A DNA stretch of 64,000 nucleotides, taken from Zoogloea sp. 1C4. GTDB taxonomy: Bacteria > Pseudomonadota > Gammaproteobacteria > Burkholderiales > Rhodocyclaceae. Below are positions 38,197 through 46,699 of this stretch, piece after piece; position 1 is the stretch's first letter; the number at the start of each line of letters is the position of its first letter. The translations under genes and the position numbers were made by a program. The DNA is taken from NCBI RefSeq assembly GCF_009469605.1, contig NZ_SSXU01000010.1, forward strand, positions 85,370-149,369, read 5' to 3'. Under the pieces are notes generated by a model. That model worked only from the letters and a program-made list of their open reading frames with translations. It ran no database searches and was not told where the DNA came from.

Positions 38197-39432
38197 TCAG
38201 CGCTGGTGACGCAGGGCGTCGACGATGTTCATGCGGGAAGCCTTCCAGGCCGGCAGGATGCTGGCGACCAGGGTGGTCAGCAGGGCGAGGGCGAGGCCTT
38301 CGGCGACCAGCCCGGGGGTGATCAGGATCTGCCCGATGTAACCGCGGGCCATGCCGGGCGGCGGCGGCATCGGAATGCCGACGGCCGAGATCCCGCCCGC
38401 CACGATGACGCCCAGCAGCACCCCGAGCAGCCCGCCGATGAGGCCGAGCATCACGCCTTCGATGATGAACATGCGCAGCACGCCTGAGCGCCGGATGCCC
38501 AGCGCCATGATCGTGCCGATCTCGCCGGTGCGCTCGATGACTGCCATCGACAGGGTGTTTGAGATCGACAGCACGATGATCAGCGCGATCAGGATCTTGA
38601 CCACGCCCACCTGGCGGGTGAAGAGCACGACGGTCTTCTTGTAGAAATCGGCCAGCTCGTGCCAGGGAATGAATTCGAAATCCTTGGCGGATGTCTGGGC
38701 GCGGGCCTGGGCGACGAAGGCGTCGGTGTCGTCGGTCTTGTCGAGCAGGACGACCCAGCTCGTTGGCCCCTTGGCGCGGGACAAGGTTTGCGCGACCGGC
38801 AGCGGCACCCGCAGGAAGGTGTCGTCGTAGGCCTTGGTGATGGTGGCGAAGATCCCGCGAACCCGGCACTCGACGGCGTTGAGGGTGCCCTTGGAGGTGG
38901 TGGCGAGGAGCACTACCGTGTCGCCCACCTTCACGCCCATGTTGGCGGCGAGGCCTTCGCCGAGAATGATGCCGTTGGGCTCGGTTGAAGAGAGCGCCTC
39001 GCCGGAGATGATCTGCAGCGCCCGGCTGAGGTCGCCTTCCTTGTCCGGATCGACGCCTTCGCCGGAGAAGGAGATGGTGGAATCGTCGTGGCTGGCCAGC
39101 CCGGTGAATACCAGCCGCGGCGTGATCACGCGGACGCCGGGGGTCTTGGCGAGCTCGTTATAGACGGCGTCGGCGCCCGACAGCAGGTAGGCGTAGGGGT
39201 CGGCGAGCCCCTTGTCGAAGAACCCCGGGCGGACGATCTGCACATGCCCCAGCTGGGAGCGGATCGTCGCCTCGCGCATGTCTTTCAGGATCCACTGGAT
39301 GAAACCGCCCGCCAGCAGAAAGGCCATCACCCCGCCGACGATGGTGACGAGGGCGAACAGCGCCCGACGCCGCTGGCGGACGATGTTTCGGAAGGCCTGG
39401 GTGACGTCGCGGAAATAGAGATCGATCGACAT
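38197..39432 (-). CDS. ABC transporter permease, MacB/LolCE (FtsX-like) type, first gene
   Basis: A 411-residue paralogue of the downstream permease with the same layout: one N-terminal helix, a periplasmic domain and three C-terminal helices, ending PAWKASRMNIVDALRHQR. I use the ATG at 39432 (MSIDLYFRDVTQ); a GTG three codons upstream is the alternative. Together the two could form a LolC/LolE-like heterodimer. The operon starts 240 bases downstream of the PEP-CTERM gene and is separated from it by a terminator, so no ATPase is cotranscribed. Confidence 0.86.
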   Translation of the reverse strand: MSIDLYFRDVTQAFRNIVRQRRRALFALVTIVGGVMAFLLAGGFIQWILKDMREATIRSQLGHVQIVRPGFFDKGLADPYAYLLSGADAVYNELAKTPGVRVITPRLVFTGLASHDDSTISFSGEGVDPDKEGDLSRALQIISGEALSSTEPNGIILGEGLAANMGVKVGDTVVLLATTSKGTLNAVECRVRGIFATITKAYDDTFLRVPLPVAQTLSRAKGPTSWVVLLDKTDDTDAFVAQARAQTSAKDFEFIPWHELADFYKKTVVLFTRQVGVVKILIALIIVLSISNTLSMAVIERTGEIGTIMALGIRRSGVLRMFIIEGVMLGLIGGLLGVLLGVIVAGGISAVGIPMPPPPGMARGYIGQILITPGLVAEGLALALLTTLVASILPAWKASRMNIVDALRHQR

Positions 39433-39574
39433 GAGGCGCACGCGGGGAGTTGCTCGGAAATGCTTGCGGGAAGAAACGTATGGTCGCTTGGAAAGCCAGC
39501 AGGGGCAAGTGTTTGATTATTCCAGGTGACAGTTGGCGGGCTGCTGCGCCGGGTGTGCCGGAACAAGGGGAAAA

Positions 39575-39615
39575 GATGCAAAAGAAAAGCCCGCCACTCT
39601 GGGAGTGACGGGCTT
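39575..39615 (-). terminator. Terminator of the PEP-CTERM transcript
   Basis: The stem AAGCCCG-CACTC / GAGTG-CGGGCTT (one mismatch, three-base loop) is followed on the minus strand by TTTTCTTTTGC. It lies about 60 bases beyond the stop of the PEP-CTERM gene. The remaining bases to 39433 hold no other clear feature. Confidence 0.85.
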
Positions 39616-39672
39616 GAGTGCCGCAAGACTGCTTTCAGTCGATCACCCGAAGGTGATCAACCTGGGCGAGTC

Positions 39673-40458
39673 TTAGGCCGACTTGCGACGGCGCAGAGCG
39701 GCCAGGCCGGTCAGGCCGAGGCCAGCCAGAGCCATGGAGGTGGGCTCCGGAACTTCCAGGCCGAACTGGCCGCCGTTACGGATCACCAGGTCGGTGGAGC
39801 CGTTCATGGAGATGCCGGCGATGTCCGGGTTGAAGGCGGTGTTGTAGATGCCGGTCAGGGTCGCGTTTTCGGCGGCGGACCAGGTGTCGGTGACGCTGGC
39901 ATTGGTGGTGGCGAAACCGAAGGTCAGACCATCACCAACCTTCAGCGACAGATCGTTCATGGCGCCATCGAAGAAGTAGCCAGAGGCCATGCTGGTGGCC
40001 TGGAAAACCAAGCTGAAGAAACCATTAGGAAGAACGCCACCCGGAATCACCGCCCCCTCACCGGTGATCAGTTTAAATGAAGCAATGTTAGTTGCGCCAC
40101 TGTAAACATTCAGCGAACCGGAGGTGAAACCCAGTACGCCAGTGGTGGTAGAGCCGCCACCAACGCCAACGAACTCGCTGCGCAGAGCGGTGGTCAGGAT
40201 GGTGGAACCGCCGTCGGCGGCGGTAGTGTTAAAGTTGCCGGCTTCGTTGAAGGTGAAGGTGGTGCCGCTGATGGTGTTCTTGACGTAGGCCTTGCCCGCC
40301 AGGTCAAGGTATTCGGCAACCAGGGTGGCGTCAGCGGTGCCGCCGACGGCGCCGTTGGCATCCATGTACCAGTTGGTCAGGCCGGCGTTGGCGCTGCCAG
40401 CAGCGGACAGGGCGGCAACGGTGGCCAGGGCGGTGAGGGTCTGCTTGAAGGTTTTCAC
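39673..40458 (-). CDS. PEP-CTERM sorted surface protein
   Basis: A 261-residue exported protein. The signal peptide runs to about residue 25 (AAGSANA), the middle is a Gly/Thr/Asn-rich beta-type domain of unknown function, and the C-terminus is a complete PEP-CTERM signal: VPEPTSMALAGLGLTGLAAL followed by RRRKSA. In this system an exosortase (EpsH/XrtA) cleaves at the PEP motif and the protein goes to the surface or extracellular matrix; no exosortase gene lies in the window. The GTG start has AGGAG ten bases upstream. A sigma-54 promoter is present 52 bases before the start. Confidence 0.9.
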   Translation of the reverse strand: MKTFKQTLTALATVAALSAAGSANAGLTNWYMDANGAVGGTADATLVAEYLDLAGKAYVKNTISGTTFTFNEAGNFNTTAADGGSTILTTALRSEFVGVGGGSTTTGVLGFTSGSLNVYSGATNIASFKLITGEGAVIPGGVLPNGFFSLVFQATSMASGYFFDGAMNDLSLKVGDGLTFGFATTNASVTDTWSAAENATLTGIYNTAFNPDIAGISMNGSTDLVIRNGGQFGLEVPEPTSMALAGLGLTGLAALRRRKSA

Positions 40459-40509
40459 TTATTTAATCTCCTGAGTAATCGGGGCCACTGTAGCCCTTTC
40501 TTTTCATAA

Positions 40510-40524
40510 GCAATCGGTGTGCCA
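40510..40524 (-). promoter_or_regulatory. Sigma-54 (RpoN) promoter of the PEP-CTERM gene
   Basis: On the minus strand the sequence reads TGGCAC, five bases, TTGC, an exact match to the -24/-12 consensus with the correct spacing. It would start transcription about 40 bases before the GTG. PEP-CTERM genes in Rhodocyclales are known to be controlled by RpoN with the PrsK/PrsR two-component system. Confidence 0.88.
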
Positions 40525-40605
40525 GTTTTTTGCGATTTTTTAAAGTTATGATTTTGTGTAGGTTTTTTTCAGTTGGGGAACTTCGTCAGAGTCTCGCTGA
40601 AACAG

Positions 40606-40624
40606 GTGTAAAAATTGTCGACAC
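40606..40624. promoter_or_regulatory. Candidate enhancer site upstream of the sigma-54 promoter
   Basis: An imperfect inverted repeat, GTGTAAAAATTGTCGACAC, lies about 82 bp upstream of the -24 element, a typical distance for an RpoN activator such as PrsR. The GTGT...ACAC ends and the inner symmetry suggest a dimer site. This is an inference from position and symmetry only; other sequence in 40525-40708 is AT-rich without clear elements. Confidence 0.4.
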
Positions 40625-40708
40625 ATTTTCTGGCGATCGGGTGGGCGATGACGTTGAGTTGTTGATTTTTCTGGAAAAGTGCGCAAATTGGGTAGTGTGA
40701 AATATGTC

Positions 40709-41281
40709 TCAAGCGGGTGGTTGCAGCCCTAGCCAAGTCGCTTCGCAGTCGGCTTTGACTATGGTATGGGCATCCGTCGTGGTGCGAGCGAGCGCGCAGC
40801 GGAGCGGAAGAAACAGGCCGTTATTGGTGGCCTCCAGTCGCTTGAGCAATGCCAGGAGGCGAGCCTCGTGAGGAACACTGCCGTCCAGCCGGACCGTCGA
40901 GAGGACAAGCAGCGGGGTGTCGTCGAGGGGCTGGAGCGGGGACAGGGTGTAGTGAAGATCGGAAAGGCCTGTTTCGGCCAGGGCTGCGTCGATCCCGCCC
41001 ATCAACTGTAGACGCGGCACCGATGACTTCAAGCCCAGCCGATCGAGTTCGGCCTGTTGCCGGAGGGCGAGGCGGGCGTCGGCCGCTTCCTTGAGGGTTT
41101 CTTCGTGCTGGCGGTGGATGCCGTTCAGCCGGAGGGTGAGGTCGTTAAGTGTGGCGTCGGCGTTGCGGCGGAGCTGATTGGTGGCAGCGGCCAGCCCCAT
41201 CGAGACGGCCAGTGCGACGAGGCAGGCGAGCAGGGGCTTGCGCAGGGCGGCGGGGATTGGCGTCGGTCGGTGGGCTGTCAT
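40709..41281 (-). CDS. PilO/MshJ-like inner-membrane assembly protein
   Basis: A 190-residue bitopic protein with one transmembrane helix (about residues 16-35), a coiled-coil stretch (about 38-80) and a C-terminal alpha/beta domain. This layout matches the PilO, GspM and MshJ proteins that form the inner-membrane alignment complex of pilus and type II secretion machines. Sequence similarity is weak; position as the last gene of the operon, overlapping the PilMN-like gene by four bases, carries most weight. Confidence 0.65.
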   Translation of the reverse strand: MTAHRPTPIPAALRKPLLACLVALAVSMGLAAATNQLRRNADATLNDLTLRLNGIHRQHEETLKEAADARLALRQQAELDRLGLKSSVPRLQLMGGIDAALAETGLSDLHYTLSPLQPLDDTPLLVLSTVRLDGSVPHEARLLALLKRLEATNNGLFLPLRCALARTTTDAHTIVKADCEATWLGLQPPA

Positions 41282-42696
41282 GGCGCGCTGGGGGGGAAGT
41301 CGATCCGCACTACGACGGGCTGGCGCTGCTGGGCGTCTGCTGCCGGGATGCCGGTGGGTTCGATGGTTGTGGTGGCCTGGGTGGTTGTCTGCAGGGTGGC
41401 TGCGAAGGTCTCGGCCAGGGTGTTGGCGCCCTGGATGGGCAGGTTGATGTGCAGCCGAATCGTGAGGGCCGGGTCGGGATCGGTCGGGTTGAGCGTCCAT
41501 TCCAGGCGATCCAGATCGATCTGCGGATGGTGGTCGAAGGCGCGGGACACGGCGTTCAGCCGGGTGTCGATGTCGGCGGCGGCGTGAAGCCGGACGGCCC
41601 GGGCGTGGGTGGCGTGGATTGCGGCGGGCGGGTGCGGCGTTGGCGGGATGGCGGCACGGGCCTGGTCGAGGCGGAGCTGGGCGTCGGTGATGCGGGCGCG
41701 GAGCTGGGTGCTCTGGGCGTCGCTTTCCTGGCTTGCCATGTAGTTGGCGGCGCCCAGCGCGAGGCTGGCGCCGACGACGAGGGCGGTGCCGAGGATGGCG
41801 GTCTGACCGATGCGCGCGATGCGTCGCGCGCGCCCCAGCGCCGGGACATGGATGGCCGGCAGGCGAGGGGCGCGGGCCAGCAGATGGATGAGCAGCGGCA
41901 GGCTGTCTGATCCGATGGGCGGCGGGGCGCCGCAGTTGTGGGCGAGCGCCACGAGATCGACGCAGTCGATGCCGTCGGGCGCGCTGTTGCGGATGGCGGT
42001 GTGATGGTCGGGGTGGGCGAGCACCCGGATCTGCGGGGGCATGTCATGGCCGAGGATGCGCTGGGCGTGCAAGTACTGGCGGGTGCGCTGGATCTCGGGG
42101 TGACAGCTTGCCCACGGATCGGCGCCGGCGGGGGTGAGGCGGCTGAACCGGAGCTTGCCGTCGGCGTAGCACGAGACCCGCAGCCCGGCTGGGCCGAGGC
42201 TGGCGAGCAGTTGCGGTGCGTCGGGGGCGGATCTGGCTGGCGGCAGGTGCGCGAGCAGGGCCATGCCGACGAACGGTATCGAGTGAACGCCGCTGACAAT
42301 TGATCCGGCGCGGGTCAGGGCGTCGAACCAAGGGCGGAGGCTTTCGGGGCGCGTGAGCGCGGCGAGCAGGACGGTCTCTTCCGGTTTCGACGCATTGCGT
42401 GTGCCGAGGGAGAGCCGGGTGACGTGCGGCACGCCGGCGCCGAGGCGTTCCTGGCGGCGGGCCAGCAGGCGACGGCGGTCGCTGCCGCGCAGGGGCGGGA
42501 TGGTTTCGGTCGAGAAGATCTCGTCGGGAAGATCGATGAGGAGCGTGAAGCGGGTTCGGGCGTGCGCGGCCAGATAGGCGGCGAAGCGGGCGAGACCATC
42601 GGCGTCGGGCGTGAAGTGGCTGTCGGCGGCGGATGCGCCGGGGGCGTGGCTGGCGAGTCCGGCGGCGGAGACGTGGAGGGTGCGACGGTCGGCCAT
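41278..42696 (-). CDS. PilM-PilN-like (GspL/MshI-like) assembly protein
   Basis: A 472-residue protein that appears to join an actin-like cytoplasmic domain (about residues 1-290) to a transmembrane helix (about 305-325) and a coiled-coil plus small periplasmic domain, the layout of GspL or of PilM fused to PilN. It would link the GspE-type ATPase to the envelope complex. The N-terminal half is Ala/Arg-rich and the ASKHA motifs are not crisp, so the family call rests on architecture and neighbours. It begins three bases after the upstream gspF-like gene. Confidence 0.68.
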   Translation of the reverse strand: MADRRTLHVSAAGLASHAPGASAADSHFTPDADGLARFAAYLAAHARTRFTLLIDLPDEIFSTETIPPLRGSDRRRLLARRQERLGAGVPHVTRLSLGTRNASKPEETVLLAALTRPESLRPWFDALTRAGSIVSGVHSIPFVGMALLAHLPPARSAPDAPQLLASLGPAGLRVSCYADGKLRFSRLTPAGADPWASCHPEIQRTRQYLHAQRILGHDMPPQIRVLAHPDHHTAIRNSAPDGIDCVDLVALAHNCGAPPPIGSDSLPLLIHLLARAPRLPAIHVPALGRARRIARIGQTAILGTALVVGASLALGAANYMASQESDAQSTQLRARITDAQLRLDQARAAIPPTPHPPAAIHATHARAVRLHAAADIDTRLNAVSRAFDHHPQIDLDRLEWTLNPTDPDPALTIRLHINLPIQGANTLAETFAATLQTTTQATTTIEPTGIPAADAQQRQPVVVRIDFPPSAP

Positions 42697-42699
42697 GGG

Positions 42700-43896
42700 T
42701 CAGAGCTTCAGCTGGGTGACGATGTCGTAGATCGGCAGCATGACGGCGCTCATCACGGCGAGCAGGAGGGCGCCGAGGATGAGGGTGAGGGCGGGTTCGA
42801 GGCCGGCCTGGAGCCGGGCGATGGCTTCGCGGACGTCGCGCTCATAGAAATAGCTGACGTTGGCGAGGGCGTTGTCCAGGGCGCCGGTGGTCTCGCCGAC
42901 CCGGAGCATGCGGGTGACGAGGGCGGGGAACATGGCCACATCGCGGAAGGCGTCGGACAGGCTGAGGCCGCGTTCGATGTTGCCGGCGGCCTGGGCGATG
43001 CCTTGCTGGACGGCCAGATTGCCGACCGCCTCGCCGGCCACCTGGAGGGCTTCGACGATGGGGATGCCGGAGCGGTACATCAGCGCGAACAGGCCGGTGA
43101 AGCGGGCGAGGATGAGCTTGCGGCGGACGTCGCCGAGGAGCGGGATGTGCAGCAGGCGTGCGTCGTGGCGCTGGCGCAGGTGCGACCGGGTGGCGAGCCC
43201 GTGGCGGTAGGCGAGGATGCCCGCCGTGCCCAGGACAAGGAGCGGGCCGCCAAAGCGGCGGACGAAATCCGACAGGCCGATGAGCAGCCGGGTCTGCAGC
43301 GGGAGGGGCTGGCCGGTGCTCTGGAAGAGGCGGGCGAGCTCGGGCACCACGTGGATCAGCGCGACGGCGATGGCGGCGAGGATGACGACGGCGACGATGG
43401 CTGGGTAGATCGCGATGCGCCGGGTGTAGCTGGCGAGTTCGTCGTCGCGTTTGAGGTTGGCGGAGATGGCCTGCAGGACGGTGGGCAGCTCGCCGGCCCG
43501 TTCGCCGGCGCGCACCAGCTTGCAGAAGACGGCGTCGAAGGTCTGCGGGTGGCGCTCCAGGGCCTGGGACAGGGTGTCGCCACCTTCGATGGCGCTGCGC
43601 ACGGCGGCAATGGTGGCGCGGAAGCGCGGGTGATCGGTGGCGTCGTGGAGGTCGGCGAGGCTTTCGAGGATGGGGACGCCGGCGCGCAGGAACTGTTCGA
43701 GGTGAAAGCAGAAGTTGATGAGCTCCCGCCGGGGAGCGTGGGGGCGCCCGGGCAGCCGTGCCGCGGGCTTGCCGTGGATGAGTTCGAGATCCTGCCGGGC
43801 GAGGCGGAGTTCGAGATCGGCCAGATTGTCGGCGTCGAGCCGGCCCCGGACGATCTGCCCGTGGGGATCGACGGCCCGGTAGGCGAAGGGCGTCAT
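42700..43896 (-). CDS. Type II secretion/type IV pilus inner-membrane platform protein (GspF/PilC/MshG)
   Basis: A 398-residue membrane protein with two T2SSF domains and three main transmembrane helices (near residues 165-190, 215-235 and 370-392). Family features include the N-terminal FAYRAVDPHGQIVRGRLDAD, LVRAGERAGELPTVL and the final helix before MLPIYDIVTQLKL. This protein is the platform on which the assembly ATPase acts. It overlaps the gspE-like gene by four bases. Confidence 0.92.
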   Translation of the reverse strand: MTPFAYRAVDPHGQIVRGRLDADNLADLELRLARQDLELIHGKPAARLPGRPHAPRRELINFCFHLEQFLRAGVPILESLADLHDATDHPRFRATIAAVRSAIEGGDTLSQALERHPQTFDAVFCKLVRAGERAGELPTVLQAISANLKRDDELASYTRRIAIYPAIVAVVILAAIAVALIHVVPELARLFQSTGQPLPLQTRLLIGLSDFVRRFGGPLLVLGTAGILAYRHGLATRSHLRQRHDARLLHIPLLGDVRRKLILARFTGLFALMYRSGIPIVEALQVAGEAVGNLAVQQGIAQAAGNIERGLSLSDAFRDVAMFPALVTRMLRVGETTGALDNALANVSYFYERDVREAIARLQAGLEPALTLILGALLLAVMSAVMLPIYDIVTQLKL

Positions 43897-45593
43897 GGGG
43901 ACAGTCGGTCGGTGAGGTCCACCACGCGGGAGAGTTCTTCGAGGGAGGTTTCGCCTTCCAGGACGCGCCGGCAGCCGTCGTCGGCGAGCGTGCGGAAGCC
44001 CTTGTGCAGGGCGGCCTGGCGGATTTCACGGGTGGTGGCGCGGCGGGCGACGAGCTCGTCGAGATCGCCGTCGAGGCGCAGGACTTCCATGATGGCGAGG
44101 CGCCCGAGATAGCCCTGGAAATCGCAGCGCGGGCAGCCCTTGGGGCGGTGGATGACTGGCCGCCCGGTGCTGCCGCCGAGGGCGAGCAGGCGCATCTCAA
44201 TGTCGTCGGCCGGGTGCGGGTCGCGGCAGGCGGGGCAAAGGCGGCGGACGAGGCGCTGGGCGACGACGCCGATGATGTTGCCGGCGAGGATGTCGGGCTG
44301 GATGCCGATGTCGAGGAGCCGCGGGATGGCGCCGATGGCCGAGCTGGTGTGGAGCGTGGAGAAGACCTGGTGGCCGGTCATGGCGGCCTGGAAGGCCATG
44401 CGGGCGGTGTCCTCGTCGCGGATCTCGCCCACCAGGATCACGTCCGGATCCTGGCGCAGCATGGCCCGCACACCGTTGGCGAAATCGAGGCGGGTGGCCT
44501 CGGAGACGGCGGTCTGGCGGATCTGGGACATCGGGTATTCGACCGGATCTTCCAGCGTCATGATGTTGACGCCCTCGGCGTTGAGGTGGCCGAGGATGGA
44601 GTAGAGGGTGGTCGTCTTGCCGCTGCCGGTGGGGCCGGTGACGAGGATCAGGCCTTCGGGGCGGGCGATCATCAGCTTGAGCAGGTCGAGCTGGGCGTCG
44701 GGGAGGCCGAGCTGATCCAGGCGGACGAGGCCCTTCTGGCGGTCGAGGATGCGCAGGACGATGTTCTCGCCGTGGAGCGTGGGCAGGGTGGAAACGCGGA
44801 AATCCACCGGGCGGCCGCTCACGTGAAGGGATATCCGCCCATCCTGTGGGGCGCGGGTTTCGGCGATGTTGAGGCCGGCCATCACCTTGAGGCGCACGGC
44901 CATGGCCGGCCAGCAGGCCCGGTGCAGGGCGCGGATCTGGCGCAGCATGCCGTCGATCCGGTAGCGGATGCGCAGGAAGCCGGCTTCGGGCTCGAAGTGG
45001 AGGTCGGAGGCGTCGCGCCGGACGGCGTCGGCCAGCAGGGCGTCGATGAGGCGCACGACGGGCTGGGCGTATTCGTTGCCGGCGCTGGCCGTGCCCAGCC
45101 GCTCGGGCTCGCCGGTCTCGATCTCGTGGAGGATGCCGTCGATGGAGAGTTCGTGGCCATATAGCTGGTCGATGGCGCGGGCGATCTCGGAGTCGCCGGC
45201 GAGCAGGGTGTCGATGGTGCAGCCGGCCGGGAGCAGGCTGCGCAACTGGTCGAGGGCGATGAGGTTGTCGATCTCGGCGGAGGCGATCACCAGTGTATGG
45301 CGGGCGGCGTCGTAGCTGAGCGGGATGAGCTTGAGGCGCTTGGCGACGGGCTGGGGCACGAGGGCCAGGGCGGCCGGATCCGGCAGCACGTGGGTGAGGT
45401 CGATGCTCTCGCGGGAGAGTGTCTGGGCGAGGGCGTCGCGCAGGGTGGCTTCGGAGAGGAAGCCGAGGCGCACCAGCTGGCGGCCGAGGGCGTCGCCGCT
45501 GCGGTGCTGTTCACGCAGGGCGATGTGGAGCTGGTCGGAGCTGATGAGGCCGAGCTGGAGGAGGGTCTGTCCGATGGGGGCGGGGGCGTTCAT
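43893..45593 (-). CDS. Type II secretion/type IV pilus assembly ATPase (GspE/PilB/MshE)
   Basis: A 566-residue hexameric ATPase. An MshEN-type N-terminal domain (about residues 10-150) precedes the motor domain. Walker A GPTGSGKTTTLY lies near 318, ASP-box and Walker B-type sequence VILVGEIRDEDTA follows, and a four-cysteine zinc knuckle CPAC...CPRC is near 450-500. MshEN domains in this family can bind cyclic-di-GMP, which would tie the machine to second-messenger control; that is inference. Four-base overlaps with genes on both sides. Confidence 0.95.
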   Translation of the reverse strand: MNAPAPIGQTLLQLGLISSDQLHIALREQHRSGDALGRQLVRLGFLSEATLRDALAQTLSRESIDLTHVLPDPAALALVPQPVAKRLKLIPLSYDAARHTLVIASAEIDNLIALDQLRSLLPAGCTIDTLLAGDSEIARAIDQLYGHELSIDGILHEIETGEPERLGTASAGNEYAQPVVRLIDALLADAVRRDASDLHFEPEAGFLRIRYRIDGMLRQIRALHRACWPAMAVRLKVMAGLNIAETRAPQDGRISLHVSGRPVDFRVSTLPTLHGENIVLRILDRQKGLVRLDQLGLPDAQLDLLKLMIARPEGLILVTGPTGSGKTTTLYSILGHLNAEGVNIMTLEDPVEYPMSQIRQTAVSEATRLDFANGVRAMLRQDPDVILVGEIRDEDTARMAFQAAMTGHQVFSTLHTSSAIGAIPRLLDIGIQPDILAGNIIGVVAQRLVRRLCPACRDPHPADDIEMRLLALGGSTGRPVIHRPKGCPRCDFQGYLGRLAIMEVLRLDGDLDELVARRATTREIRQAALHKGFRTLADDGCRRVLEGETSLEELSRVVDLTDRLSP

Positions 45594-46699
45594 GGGGTGG
45601 AGTCGAACGGCTGGAGGGTGGCGAGACGCTCGGCGCAGCGGGCCCGCGAGAAGCGGGTGGCGGCATCAGGCAGCCGGGCGGCGAGGCTCAGCGCCTTGCG
45701 GTAGTGGCTCGCCGCCAGGCGGTGCTGGCCCAGATGATCGAGGCTGATCGCGAGGTTGTAGGCGATGTCGGCATCTAGCGGGGCGAGACGGTGGGCGTCG
45801 AAGTAGGCTTGCTGGGCCTCCGCCCAGCGCTGCTGGCGGGCCAGGAGGTCGGCCAGGGCGAGCCGCGGGGCAAGGCTGTCGGGGGTGTCGGCGAGGGCTG
45901 CGATGGCATCTCGGAGCGGGCTTTCGGCGGATGTCTGACTGCTGGACTGAATGCGGGCGAGGCCGGAAAGGGCGGTTGGGTCGAGCGGGCGGGCCAGCAG
46001 GGCGCGCCGGAACAGGGTGTCGGCTTCGGCCGGGCGGCGCTGGATGAGCGCGATCGCGCCGAGTCCGTTGAGGGCGTCGGCATTGTTCGGGTCGGCGGCG
46101 AGGGCCTGTCGGTACAGGGCGTCGGCGTGGGCGAGATTGCCCGCCGTGTAGGCGTCGTGGGCGAGGGTGACGGCAGACGGGCTGGCAGGCGCCGCCGGGC
46201 TGGGGCGGAAGCGAGGGCTGTCGGCGGGGGGCGCGAGCGGTGTCGGGCGTGGGGGCTGCGGCCGTTGCTGTACCGCGGCGGCGGGTATTGAAGGTGTCGG
46301 GGCCGAGGATGGTTTTGAGATGTTGGCTGCCTGAGCCGGGGCCGGGACGGGCTCTTCCTCGACGGTGGCGTCGTCCATCACGAAGCGCGGCGATGGCGCT
46401 GCATGGGCGGGGCTGATCGGCAGGGTGGCGGGTGTCAGGGCCAGCCAGAGGCCGGTGACGAGGGCGCCAAGGCAGGCGAACAGGGTCGCAAGCCGCCAGT
46501 CGGGGAGCGGTGGCCGTGCCGGCGTGCCCGCCGGGGGCGTTGGAGGCGGAGCGATGGCTGGCCGGGCGGGCTCGCCGGGGCTGGCGGGCAGGGGCAAGGG
46601 TTCGAGTTCGAGGGCGCCGCCCATCGGCCGCGTGGGGGCGGGATCGGTCGGACGGCGGCTTTCGTCAGCTTTGCGCAGGGCGTTGAGCAGCAGGCTCAT
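45590..46699 (-). CDS. TPR-repeat membrane protein (MshN-like)
   Basis: A 369-residue protein. It opens with MSLLLNALRKADESRR, a start seen in proteins of MSHA-type loci, then has one transmembrane helix (about residues 72-92), a Pro/Ala-rich linker (about 95-185) and a C-terminal block of tetratricopeptide repeats (about 185-355, for example AHADALYRQALAADPNNADALNGLG). TPR proteins here are thought to help assemble the secretin or pseudopilus. Four-base overlaps on both sides show operon membership. Confidence 0.8.
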   Translation of the reverse strand: MSLLLNALRKADESRRPTDPAPTRPMGGALELEPLPLPASPGEPARPAIAPPPTPPAGTPARPPLPDWRLATLFACLGALVTGLWLALTPATLPISPAHAAPSPRFVMDDATVEEEPVPAPAQAANISKPSSAPTPSIPAAAVQQRPQPPRPTPLAPPADSPRFRPSPAAPASPSAVTLAHDAYTAGNLAHADALYRQALAADPNNADALNGLGAIALIQRRPAEADTLFRRALLARPLDPTALSGLARIQSSSQTSAESPLRDAIAALADTPDSLAPRLALADLLARQQRWAEAQQAYFDAHRLAPLDADIAYNLAISLDHLGQHRLAASHYRKALSLAARLPDAATRFSRARCAERLATLQPFDSTP

